Position numbers and translations under genes: made by a program. From Rhodospirillaceae bacterium (GTDB taxonomy: Bacteria; Pseudomonadota; Alphaproteobacteria; Thalassobaculales; Thalassobaculaceae), in the NCBI GenBank assembly GCA_018401495.1, contig JAGYJX010000005.1, forward strand, positions 372,001 to 436,000: a stretch of DNA of 64,000 bases, given 5' to 3'. Shown here piece by piece: positions 1-8,223 of the stretch. The notes below the pieces were generated by a model. That model saw nothing but the letters and a program-made list of their open reading frames with translations, was not told the origin of the DNA and ran no database searches. The stretch's first letter is position 1; every line of letters starts with the position of its first letter.

Positions 1-897
1 CCTCGAAAACGTTGACCACCGGGGTGCAATTCAAGCGGATCGACCCGCGTCCGGCGTTCGCGCCGCGATCCAGCGGCCGGGAGAACGCGATCCTCACCTC
101 GATGTCGGGCCCGCGCAGCGTGCGCAGGCGGCCACCAGTAGCGAGGTCCACGAACATGAACTTCTCGGGAAACGCAAAGTACTCCTGAAGGATGCGGAAA
201 TCCGGGAAACGCGTTCGGCGGGTACGGCAGCACCGCCTCGTCGGTCGCAAAGCCGACCGGCGACAACGCCTCAGGCCCGAGCGTGAACCCGGTACCTCCG
301 GCGCCCAGAACTTCAACGGAGCGCACGTCCCGCATCAGGGCGCGGTAGAGATCGCGAGCGACGCTCAGGTCGGCAGCGCCGTCCAGGAACAGCCGCAGGC
401 GATCGGTCGCGATCTGGCTGGGGTCAGAGCCCTCGAGGGTCCGCAGGCGCAGCGTCAGCCGCCCGCTGGTCGGTGTCGGAATCGATCTCCACGGCGGCCA
501 CCGAGAACGGCAGGCACCGCACCTCGTAGCTGGTCCGGAAACGGCACATGGTGCCGCCGACAGGGCGGGAATCAACCATGGTGCCGCGGGCAATCGGGGC
601 ACTGGCGTCTGATCCCGGGACCACCGAGAACTCGACGACCGTCATTGCCGGCACTGGGCGGAGATAGTTTGGCCAGACCAGTTCGATGAGAGAATGCGCC
701 ACCTCCGGCAACTCATCGTCCAGCTTCTCGCGAAGCCGCCCTGTCAGGAACGCGAAGCCCTCCAGCAGACGCTCGACATCGGGATCCTGACTCTCACGCG
801 ACAGGTATGGTGCCAGACGCGGGTTCTCGCGGGCGAACTCGTCGCCGATTTCTCGCAGATAGGCGAGTTCGTCCTGGAAGTAGCGGTTGATGCTCAT
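1..897 (-). pseudogene. tssF: TssF, T6SS baseplate (partial, frameshifted)
   Basis: This encodes the N-terminal half of TssF (ImpG/VasA), a baseplate wedge component of the type VI secretion system. The start MSINRYFQDELAYLREIGDEF is typical of the family, and the reading near the window edge ends in LNCTPVVNVFE, another TssF signature. The reading frame changes near 467 and again near 211, where one extra base in a run of C separates YPPNAF from FPDFRILQEYF. The gene also runs off the left edge. Its start overlaps the tssE stop by four bases (ATGA), which indicates translational coupling. The two frameshifts may be sequence errors, since the protein sequence on either side is well conserved. 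tssG and tssH normally follow and would lie outside the window. Confidence 0.88.
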
Positions 898-1301
898 CGG
901 ACCCGCACCGACCCGTCGCTCCCGAACACGGTCTCGAACGTTACCGCTTCCTCGCCCCGGTCGATCGCAAGTTCGGCCCGGATCCGGTAGGCCAGCGTCA
1001 ACGGCCGATCAGGATCAGGAACATGGCGGACAACCACGTTCCGCAGTCGCGGCTCGAAGCTGTCGATCTGATGCTTGATGGCGCGGGCGATGGCCGGCAC
1101 GGCGGCCGGAAACTCGCTGACCATGTCGTTGAAGTCCGGCAGTCCGAAATCCGGCCGGGCACCGACCGAACCCTGGCGGGTGTTCATCAGGATCTGCAGG
1201 TAGTCGAGAACCGACTGCACGGCCAGCGACGAGTCGAACGGCCGTCCGGGCGCCGGAGGATCGTCGTCGATCAGGCGCTGCAACAGCGTCCGCTCAGCCA
1301 T
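894..1301 (-). CDS. tssE: TssE, gp25-like T6SS baseplate protein
   Basis: This is a 135-residue protein of the gp25/TssE family, a small T6SS baseplate wedge protein that helps start sheath assembly. Family features visible are the N-terminal LLQRL segment, the SVLDYLQILMNTRQGS stretch and the central FGLPDF motif, followed by a C-terminal half rich in short beta strands (RLRNVVVRHV, LAYRIRAEL). The length is normal. A GGAAGGAA ribosome binding site precedes the ATG. It sits between tssC and tssF with a four-base overlap to tssF, as in many T6SS operons. Confidence 0.92.
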   Translation of the reverse strand: MAERTLLQRLIDDDPPAPGRPFDSSLAVQSVLDYLQILMNTRQGSVGARPDFGLPDFNDMVSEFPAAVPAIARAIKHQIDSFEPRLRNVVVRHVPDPDRPLTLAYRIRAELAIDRGEEAVTFETVFGSDGSVRVR

Positions 1302-1385
1302 CCCGGCATTCCTTCCAGAACCCGCTGTCGACGCCAGCTCCGGCGCGCCGGGTAACCCGGCGCGCGGAGCTGTTCGTCCGTGTCA

Positions 1386-2870
1386 TCAGGACTTGTCGAG
1401 CTTGCCCTTAAGGGACAGCGTGAAGTCAGCCCCCATGTACTTGAAGTGCGGCTGGACGGCCATGCTGACACTGTACCAGCCGGGCTCACCCTCGACGTCC
1501 AGGACCTTGATTTCAGCGCGGCGCAACGGCCGACGACTGCGTACCTCGGCAGAGGGATTCTCCTGGTCCGAGACATACTGCCGGATCCAGTCGCCGAGTT
1601 CCTTCTCCAACTCACCCCGGTTCTTCCAGCTGCCGATGTTTTCGCGCTGCAGAACCTTGATGTAGTGAGCCAGCCGGTTGACGATGAACATGTAGGGAAG
1701 CTGAGTGCCGAGCTTGTAGTTGGTCTCAGCCGCCTTGCCCTCGGGGGTGTTCCCGAAGTACTTCGGCTTCTGCACCGAGTTGGCAGAGAAGAACGTCGCG
1801 TTGTTGGCGCCCTTGCGGTTTACCAGGGCGATGAAGCCCTGCTCGGCCAGTTCGTATTCCCGTCGATCCGACACCAGCACCTCGGTCGGCGCCTTGGTCT
1901 CGTTCTGGCCCATGCTCTGGAAGTTGTGCATGGCCGAGTTCTCGACGGCGCCACCGCTCTGCGGGCCGATCACGTTCGGGCACCAGCGGTACTTCGCGAA
2001 GCTGTCCGAAAGCCGCGAGGCGAACGCGAAGGCGGCGTTACCCCACAGGTAGTTGTCAGTCTTGCCGTCCGACTCCTCGTTGTAGTTGAACGCCTTGATC
2101 GGGATTCGACTCTTCACCGTAGGGCTCGCGCAGCATGAAGCGCGGGACTGTCAGGCCGACGTAGCGGGCATCCTCAGTCTCGCGGAACGCGTTCCACTTG
2201 GCGTACTGCGGGCCTTCGAAGATCGCCTGCAGGTCCTTCAGGCCGGCGATCTCCTCGTGCTTGTCGACACCGAACATCTTCGGCGAAGCGGCCGCGATGA
2301 TCGGTGCGTGCGCCATGGCGCCAACGTTCGACACGTAGCGCAGGAGCTGAATGTCCTTGGAACCCGCGTCGAACTCGTAATTGCAGATCACCGCACCGAC
2401 CGGCTGGCCGCCGAACACGCCGTACTCGTCGGTGTAGACATGCTTGTAGAGGCCGGACTGCACGACTTCTGGAGCGTCCTCGAAGTCCTCGAGAAGCTGG
2501 TCCTTCGAGACGTTGAGCAGCTCGATCTTGATGTTCTGGCGGAAATCGGTGCGATCGACGAGGAACTTGAGCCCTCGCCAGGCGCTCTCCAGCTTCTGCA
2601 CGTCTTCGTTGTGAAGAATCGCGTCGACCTGTGCCGACAGCTTGCGGTCGATTTCCGAGATCATCTGGTCGACCATCCCGGCCTGGACCTTCTCGGCGCC
2701 GCGGTTCGGCTTCAACAACTCGGCTATAAACGCGGCCACCCCTGGCGGGCGACGTCGTAGCCCTCCTGGTTGGGCGCGTAGCGGGTCTCCTGCATGATCT
2801 GGTCGAGGAGCGACTCGCTCTCGACCGTCTGGGCACCAGCCGCTTGGTTCTCGGATTCAGTAGACGACAC
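1386..2870 (-). pseudogene. tssC: TssC, T6SS sheath large subunit (two frameshifts)
   Basis: This encodes the large sheath subunit (ImpC/VipB), which with TssB forms the contractile T6SS sheath. The reconstructed product is about 495 residues, the usual length. The best start is GTG at 2870 after AGGGAGGGCG, giving SSTESENQAAG and then DQIMQETRYAPNQEGYDVARQGV. Conserved blocks follow: SAWRGLKFLVDRTDF, SNVGAMAHAPIIAA, RFMLREPYG, IPIKAFNYNEE and the C-terminal GWYSVSMAVQPHFKYMGADFT. The frame breaks near 2743, where the coding strand has four G instead of the five needed, and near 2105 between PYG and RIPIKAFNY. As written, the gene would give no full-length sheath protein. A homopolymer sequencing error is a strong alternative to true loss. 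Confidence 0.9.
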
Positions 2871-2956
2871 GATCGCCCTCCCTACGCGTCAGACCCTCGG
2901 GCCCACGCCTTGTCTCCAGAAATAACAACCACCAGCCTGCGATCACCGATCGGGAA

Positions 2957-3448
2957 CTAGCTTCCCTCGCCGGCTCCGAGTTCCTTGAGCAGCGCGGCCC
3001 GGGCACCCTCGTCATCAACGATGCTCTGGATCGCCTTGCGAAACGCCGGGGTGTTGCCGAGCGGCCCCTTCAGCGCCACCAACGCCTGGCGCAATTCCAA
3101 GAGTTTGCGCAACTCAGGTACTTGGTTAACAACCTGTTCAGGCTCAAAATCCTTCAGGGAATCGAACTTCAGATGCACGCTCATCTTCGCGTCGGCGTCG
3201 TCGGAAAGCCGGTCGTCGACGCTAGCGTCGACCTTGAGATCCATGCCGCGCATGACGTCGTTGAAAGTGTCCTTGTTGACGTTCACGCGCTCACGCTCTT
3301 CCAAGGGCGTGTCATCGGGGCGCTGGGTGAAGTCCCCGAGGATCACGTGCTTCATCGGAAGCTCGACTTCCTCCTTCGCATCCCCCGTCGCCGGCCGATA
3401 GCGGATGTTCACTCGCTCCTTGGGAGCCACTGATCCTTCGTTGGCCAT
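2957..3448 (-). CDS. tssB: TssB, T6SS sheath small subunit
   Basis: This is a 163-residue TssB (ImpB/VipA), the small subunit that forms heterodimers with TssC in the cytoplasmic contractile sheath. The sequence carries the family core: VNIRYRP, LPMKHVILGDFTQRPDDTPLE, the VNVNKDTFNDVM block and the FEPEQVVNQVPEL helix, then a helical C-terminal end. The start ATG follows a GGAGGG Shine-Dalgarno in the correct position. The gene lies 86 bases upstream of tssC and downstream of tssA in one minus-strand operon. No anomaly is visible. Confidence 0.95.
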   Translation of the reverse strand: MANEGSVAPKERVNIRYRPATGDAKEEVELPMKHVILGDFTQRPDDTPLEERERVNVNKDTFNDVMRGMDLKVDASVDDRLSDDADAKMSVHLKFDSLKDFEPEQVVNQVPELRKLLELRQALVALKGPLGNTPAFRKAIQSIVDDEGARAALLKELGAGEGS

Positions 3449-3490
3449 GCTGTCCCTCCTGATCCCCTAAGCCGCCTGAGCGGCAATACA

Positions 3491-5218
3491 CTAATTGGCC
3501 CCGGCCTCGGCCGGCGGCTTAACCAGTTCCACCGCAGCCCGCATATCGAGCCGGGTCAGGCGTGTTTCCCATTCTCTACGAAGCGCTACTTGCTCCGGAT
3601 CGACACCGTGCGCCAACTGCGCATCGCCTCTGAGCAACAGTACCGTCAAATCGATGCAGATCACAGGCTCCCATGAGTCGAGGCTCGCGTTTCGAGCGAG
3701 TTTGTCCAGATGGAGCAGCAAGGGCATGCCGAGGTCAGCCCGTCCGGCATCGACGCAGAGGCGAGCCTTCTCAAGGTCCCACAGAAAGCGTTCGCGATCG
3801 CCGGAGGACTGGCTGCGGGCGGCCTCGAACACCGCGGCCGCATCGCCGAGCTTGCCCTTCGCCGCCAGCCCGCGCGCCTCGGACCGAGCGGCATCGAGTT
3901 CCCCGGCGAGATCGCCGCCGGAGCCGCTGCCCCCGGCCTGCGGCAACAGTTCATCGGCAATCCACATACGGGTGGCGGCATCGGCAAACGGCGTGCCGCT
4001 TTCAAACGACAATCCGGCGATCGATGGGAACCTCTTGAGGAAGGCTGCCGTCTGCCCAAGCAGAGTGTCGCGCGCCGCAGCGAACCCAAGGGCGGCGAGG
4101 GCGGCTGCCGAATGCCGGTGCAGGTCCAACCAGAACAACCGGTCGACGGCGTTGGCTTCGCAGAACTCCAGCAGCTTTTGGGGATCACCGCCTTGCGCCA
4201 GCGCCCCCAGGATCGGCCCGAGTTCAGCGGTCGGATCCGGCAGCATGGTCCGCCCGCCCTGATCCGGCGGCGGCGCCTGTACCGGCAGCCAGAGCACGCT
4301 GCGCAGCAGCAGGTATGACCGTGGGTCGCCCGGGCTGGCGGCTCGGATCGCCTTGGCCATCGCAACGACGTTGCTGCGCAACGCGTTGACCGCTCGATCC
4401 ATCTCCGGGCCGGAGGCCGTCGGGACGGTCACCGCCGCCACCGTCGGCGGCGTGGCGTTGACCACGGCTGGAGCCGCTGCGGCGACCGGAGGGGCGGTGG
4501 GAGCGGGCGAGGGTTGGGCAGGCGCCGGCGCCGGAGCCTCGCTCGCTGCCGGCGTGGGCGACGGCTCCGGCGGTGGCGCCGACGCGATGGCTGCCGCCGC
4601 CTCCTTGTCGCGCGCCGCCTGCTCCTCGGCGGCAGCCTTCTTGGCGGCCTCGGCCACCATAAAATCGGCGTCGCGCTTGAGGTTACGAAGTGGCCGAAGC
4701 AGATCGCCAAGGTTGACCTGAGTACCCTCCGCCTTCTCGGAGAATGTCCGGTCGAGATCGTCGACCACCCCGAACAGCTGGCCGATCAGGGCGGCGTTCT
4801 CGGGAGTGACCGTGGTTTCAGCGAGGCTCGGACCGACACGCTCGGCGATCCACTCCACGGCGCCGGCCCTGGCCCGCATCCGCTTGATCGGCGGGAAGCA
4901 GTCGGCCCAGTAGACATCGATGATGCCGAGCAGGACGCCAAGGCCGTCCCGCAGGCCAGCGAGCCCCTCCTGGCGATGCAACGCAAACGTCAGCCAACTC
5001 GCAACCAGCAGGTCCTTCGACCGGGTGGCCAGGATGGCGGTGGCCATGTCGGCAACCTTCGGCCAGTCGACCGCCGTCGGACCGCCGCTCTGCAGCTTGC
5101 CGATCTCGTCCTCGAGCTGCGTGAATATTTCTTCGTAGCGGATGCTCTCGCCCGCCGGATCCGGACCGGGTATCGGGTCGCGGCCGAGCCCGGCGCGCGG
5201 CAGATCCTGCGGTGCCAT
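3491..5218 (-). CDS. tssA: TssA, T6SS assembly protein (ImpA N-terminal domain)
   Basis: This 575-residue protein belongs to the TssA family, which caps and primes the T6SS baseplate and tail. An ImpA_N domain occupies about residues 10-140 (PAGESIRYEEIFTQLEDEIGKL, then LLVASWLTFALHRQEGLAGLRDGL and WADCFPPIKRMRARAGAVEWI). A long Ala/Pro linker spans about 205-270. A C-terminal VasL/ImpA-type helical region starts around ATGPEMDRAVNALRSNVVAMAKAI and continues with SYLLLRSVLWLPVQAPP. A GGGGGATG ribosome site precedes the start. It is the first gene of the minus-strand tssA-B-C-E-F group. Confidence 0.93.
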   Translation of the reverse strand: MAPQDLPRAGLGRDPIPGPDPAGESIRYEEIFTQLEDEIGKLQSGGPTAVDWPKVADMATAILATRSKDLLVASWLTFALHRQEGLAGLRDGLGVLLGIIDVYWADCFPPIKRMRARAGAVEWIAERVGPSLAETTVTPENAALIGQLFGVVDDLDRTFSEKAEGTQVNLGDLLRPLRNLKRDADFMVAEAAKKAAAEEQAARDKEAAAAIASAPPPEPSPTPAASEAPAPAPAQPSPAPTAPPVAAAAPAVVNATPPTVAAVTVPTASGPEMDRAVNALRSNVVAMAKAIRAASPGDPRSYLLLRSVLWLPVQAPPPDQGGRTMLPDPTAELGPILGALAQGGDPQKLLEFCEANAVDRLFWLDLHRHSAAALAALGFAAARDTLLGQTAAFLKRFPSIAGLSFESGTPFADAATRMWIADELLPQAGGSGSGGDLAGELDAARSEARGLAAKGKLGDAAAVFEAARSQSSGDRERFLWDLEKARLCVDAGRADLGMPLLLHLDKLARNASLDSWEPVICIDLTVLLLRGDAQLAHGVDPEQVALRREWETRLTRLDMRAAVELVKPPAEAGAN

Positions 5219-5337
5219 ACATCATCCCCCGGTCCGACTTCCCGCCGACCATCGTAGCGAATGCCGCCCTGATCATACAGGCCGGAGTGCCGGGACGTGC
5301 CCACACCGCTGACCTCGGGTGGTGCGGCGCCAAGGGA

Positions 5338-6300
5338 TCAGCGCGGCCGGCGGCCGACCAGGCGTCCGAGCCACCCAGGATCCTCAAGCGACACCATCAG
5401 GGCCACCAGATCGGCCGGTGCGGCGTAGCGTCCCGCGAGCCCCTGTCGCAGGGCATGCCATCCGGCATCGCGCAGCCCAACCGGCCGAGCTATCTCCCCG
5501 CCAGTGGTCGACCGGATCGGGACTCCGGACAGCAGCGAGACGACGATCCGCGCCAACCCTTCGAGATCGTCGCGAGGATCCACCGGCACGCCGTGGCTTG
5601 TCGCCCAAGCCCCCGCCAGTCCGAGATCAAGGACCACGACCTCCTCATCGGCGGTGAGAATCACGGTATCAAGCCCCAGCCCCCCATGCGCCAGTCCGGC
5701 GCGATGGGCGTGCGCGAGGCCATCGGCAATCCGATGACCAATCGGTAGCACGACGCGCAAGGGCCAACCGGTACCCGGTCCGGTTCCAAGCAAGCTGGAC
5801 AGGGTGCGCCCGGCCCGATGCTCAGAGACAGCAACGATCAGGTCGCCGTCCCGGATGACATCGAGGACTGGGTCGAGAGTAGGATGCGCCAGGTCCCGAA
5901 CACGCCCGGCCACCGTGAGGAGTTGGGCGTTCGCTTCGGGATCGTCACCGGCCGGCGTATTCAGGACCGTCAGGGTAACGCGTCGACGGACCGCACCGGC
6001 GGCCGGCCACGCCAAGTCGACAGCTCGATAGGCAGTGCCAAGCGACCGAAAGCCGACCACCGAGTCGATCTCATAGCGGCCACCAAGCGTTCGGCCGACT
6101 AGGCCAGCGCGCGGATCGAGACGCGCCCCTGAGCCGGGTGCACCCGGTTCCGCCCCTGCAAGGCCACCATAGACGCGTCGAGGTCCGGTTCGCCGCGTCG
6201 GATCTCCGTCGTCGACGGCAGGCTGAAGACCGACGACCCTGGGCGCCCCTGCATATGGGGCTCCGGCCATTCTCGCTTGGTAGGGCTCGATCTCGACCAC
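5338..6300 (-). CDS. Predicted pseudokinase in T6SS cluster
   Basis: This 320-residue protein has a eukaryotic-type Ser/Thr kinase fold starting near residue 68 (LVGRTLGGRYEIDSVVG). Catalytic positions have been lost. The strand that should carry the ATP-binding Lys reads RRRVTLTVLN, the HRDLKPxN loop reads HGGLGLDTV, and only the DFG-like DLG survives (VVVLDLGLAG). The first 65 residues are a Gly/Pro/Arg-rich tail. It therefore probably does not phosphorylate and may bind or scaffold partners. It lies on the minus strand upstream of tssA and diverges from the TssBC-like gene, in the same cluster as the intact kinase PpkA. A role in T6SS signalling is inferred from position. Confidence 0.75.
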   Translation of the reverse strand: MVEIEPYQARMAGAPYAGAPRVVGLQPAVDDGDPTRRTGPRRVYGGLAGAEPGAPGSGARLDPRAGLVGRTLGGRYEIDSVVGFRSLGTAYRAVDLAWPAAGAVRRRVTLTVLNTPAGDDPEANAQLLTVAGRVRDLAHPTLDPVLDVIRDGDLIVAVSEHRAGRTLSSLLGTGPGTGWPLRVVLPIGHRIADGLAHAHRAGLAHGGLGLDTVILTADEEVVVLDLGLAGAWATSHGVPVDPRDDLEGLARIVVSLLSGVPIRSTTGGEIARPVGLRDAGWHALRQGLAGRYAAPADLVALMVSLEDPGWLGRLVGRRPR

Positions 6301-6405
6301 ATTCGGGAGTCTCGGGGATTCGCGGCGACCTGTCGAGATCGTCCGGTTGCCTCGGGCGGCCGATGCGGGCTTACTGAGGTGGGGTCACAGAGGGAGTCGA
6401 TTGGC

Positions 6406-8127
6406 GTGGGTTCGAACGTTCCGCCTTCGGGTTCAGGGTTCCGGACCGTCGGCGACACGCCGATCAGGTTCAGGGTGATGCCCTTGCGGCTCATCGTCGT
6501 GGGCCGTTTTGGTCTTGAGCCAAGTCGGCTGCACCGTCTGGCGGACGACGGTGTGGAAGGTCTGCTCGACCGCACCGCACCCACCCTGACGATACGGGTC
6601 GCAGACCGCCTGCAAGACGGTGAGGCGGATATGACCGTCGCCCTGGGCTTCCGGCATCGCCGCGATTTCACCCCCGCCGCCGTCGCCAGGGCGCTGCCGG
6701 AGCTCGTGAGCGCGGTCGTCCCCGACCAAACGTCCGGGACCGGCGCGGCAACGGACACCCGAGCGCCGTCTGCAAGCCAATCATCGCCCTCCGCGCCGGC
6801 ACAGGCCGCTTCCGAGCCTTCCGGCGACGACGCCATCGACCGGCTGCTTGACATGGTTGCAGCCCCGGCTTCGCCGACGCCGGCCGCGCCTCCTCGACCC
6901 GACGATCCAGCCAAGGCAGCGCTCAGCGGGTTCATATCCGAGTTGACCCGAGCTTCGGGCCGGCCGTCGGGAACGGCGGCGCAACCGTCACCCCGCCCGA
7001 GACCGGGGCTGGCGAACCGGATCGCCGCGATCGTCGATCATCCGGACTTTAGAGCGCTCGAGCGGGGCTGGGCGGCGCTGCGCTTCCTGGCGAGGCGGAT
7101 CGATAGGCGCGCCGGCATCACGGTCGACGTCCTGGAGGCGAACTCCGACGGCCTCGCGGACATCCTGGGAAGGCTGGTACCGGAGGACGACGCGGACCCG
7201 GCGGGACCGGTTCGCCTCGTCGTCGACCTGAACGACTACGATGCCAGTGACCGCGACGTTGCCCGATTGCGGATGCTCGGCGGCTTCGGGGCCTCGCGCC
7301 GGGCCGTGGTTCTGGCCAACGCCGACCCGGCAATCGCCGGCGATGGCGGGCTGGAGGCCCTGGCCGGCATGCACGATCCCGAAACGCTGTTCGACGCCCC
7401 AAGTCACGCTGCGTGGCGAACGTTGCGCGATGCTCCGGAGGCCGCATGGCTGGGACTGTGCCTCAGCCGGATGACCCTGCGCGACGGTCATGACGGCCGG
7501 GACAAGTCACTCGGGTTCACCGTGGCCGGTCGCGTCGGCCAGCCGCTCGACGTCGGCATCGCACCGGCGGTTGCAGCGTTGTTCGCCGCCGCTTCCGCCA
7601 CCACCGACTGGGCGTGCTCGGTCGGCGCCGCCACCGACCCGGTGATCGACGACCTGGTGCTCCCCGAAATGCCTGATGGCGGCTTCGAGGGCCCGGTGAG
7701 GCCGTCCGTCTCGGTTTCTACGGCTGACAGCATCGCCGCCGCCGGGCTGATAGCGCTAGTGCCTGAGCGGGGTCGCGATTCCGCCCGACTGCTGCGCGCA
7801 CCGGCGGTGCGACGTGGTACCGACGCCTCGCTGATCACCCGCCTGTTCCAGGCCCAAGTCATCCATGGTCTGCAGTGGAACGCCGATCGGTTGTTCACCT
7901 CGGCCAGTCCGGCGACGGTTCGCGACCAAGTTGCAACGTATTTGACGTCTCTCGCCAGCGCTACCGGTCCGGGGGCGCGGGTCGAGGTCACGCTCGATCG
8001 CGACGACGACGGGCTTCCGATGCTGGCAATATCGGTGCGTTCGGGGAGCCAGGCCGCCCCGGGTGCAGTCGCGGCTTTCGAGATCCCGCTCGATCCAGTG
8101 GCATCTCCTCCCGATCGTGATCCCTAG
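6406..8127 (+). CDS. Fused TssB/TssC-like sheath paralogue
   Basis: This is a protein of about 573 residues that joins a TssB-like N-terminus to a TssC-like core. Residues after the MPLRLIVVGRFG block align with TssB of the same cluster (LPMKHVILGDF, then DRL and the FTPAAVARALPEL helix matching FEPEQVVNQVPEL). After a Pro/Ala linker come TssC-like blocks: RALERGWAALRFLARRID matches the TssC segment SAWRGLKFLVDRTDF, then ITVDVLEAN and LRMLGGFGA. The C-terminal TssC handle is weak. I prefer GTG at 6406 with AGGGAG at 6391-6396 because it keeps the TssB-like strand. ATG at 6481 is the alternative. The gene is in addition to separate tssB and tssC, so a regulatory or accessory sheath role is inferred, not shown. 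Confidence 0.75.
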   Translation: MGSNVPPSGSGFRTVGDTPIRFRVMPLRLIVVGRFGLEPSRLHRLADDGVEGLLDRTAPTLTIRVADRLQDGEADMTVALGFRHRRDFTPAAVARALPELVSAVVPDQTSGTGAATDTRAPSASQSSPSAPAQAASEPSGDDAIDRLLDMVAAPASPTPAAPPRPDDPAKAALSGFISELTRASGRPSGTAAQPSPRPRPGLANRIAAIVDHPDFRALERGWAALRFLARRIDRRAGITVDVLEANSDGLADILGRLVPEDDADPAGPVRLVVDLNDYDASDRDVARLRMLGGFGASRRAVVLANADPAIAGDGGLEALAGMHDPETLFDAPSHAAWRTLRDAPEAAWLGLCLSRMTLRDGHDGRDKSLGFTVAGRVGQPLDVGIAPAVAALFAAASATTDWACSVGAATDPVIDDLVLPEMPDGGFEGPVRPSVSVSTADSIAAAGLIALVPERGRDSARLLRAPAVRRGTDASLITRLFQAQVIHGLQWNADRLFTSASPATVRDQVATYLTSLASATGPGARVEVTLDRDDDGLPMLAISVRSGSQAAPGAVAAFEIPLDPVASPPDRDP

Positions 8128-8223
8128 CCATTTTCATCTCGATTGCGCACCGCCGTCGGTGATGCGAGGTTCGGCTCCGGCCGTACCGCCACCGCCGAGG
8201 AATACCGAGCCGGAGGGCGCCGA

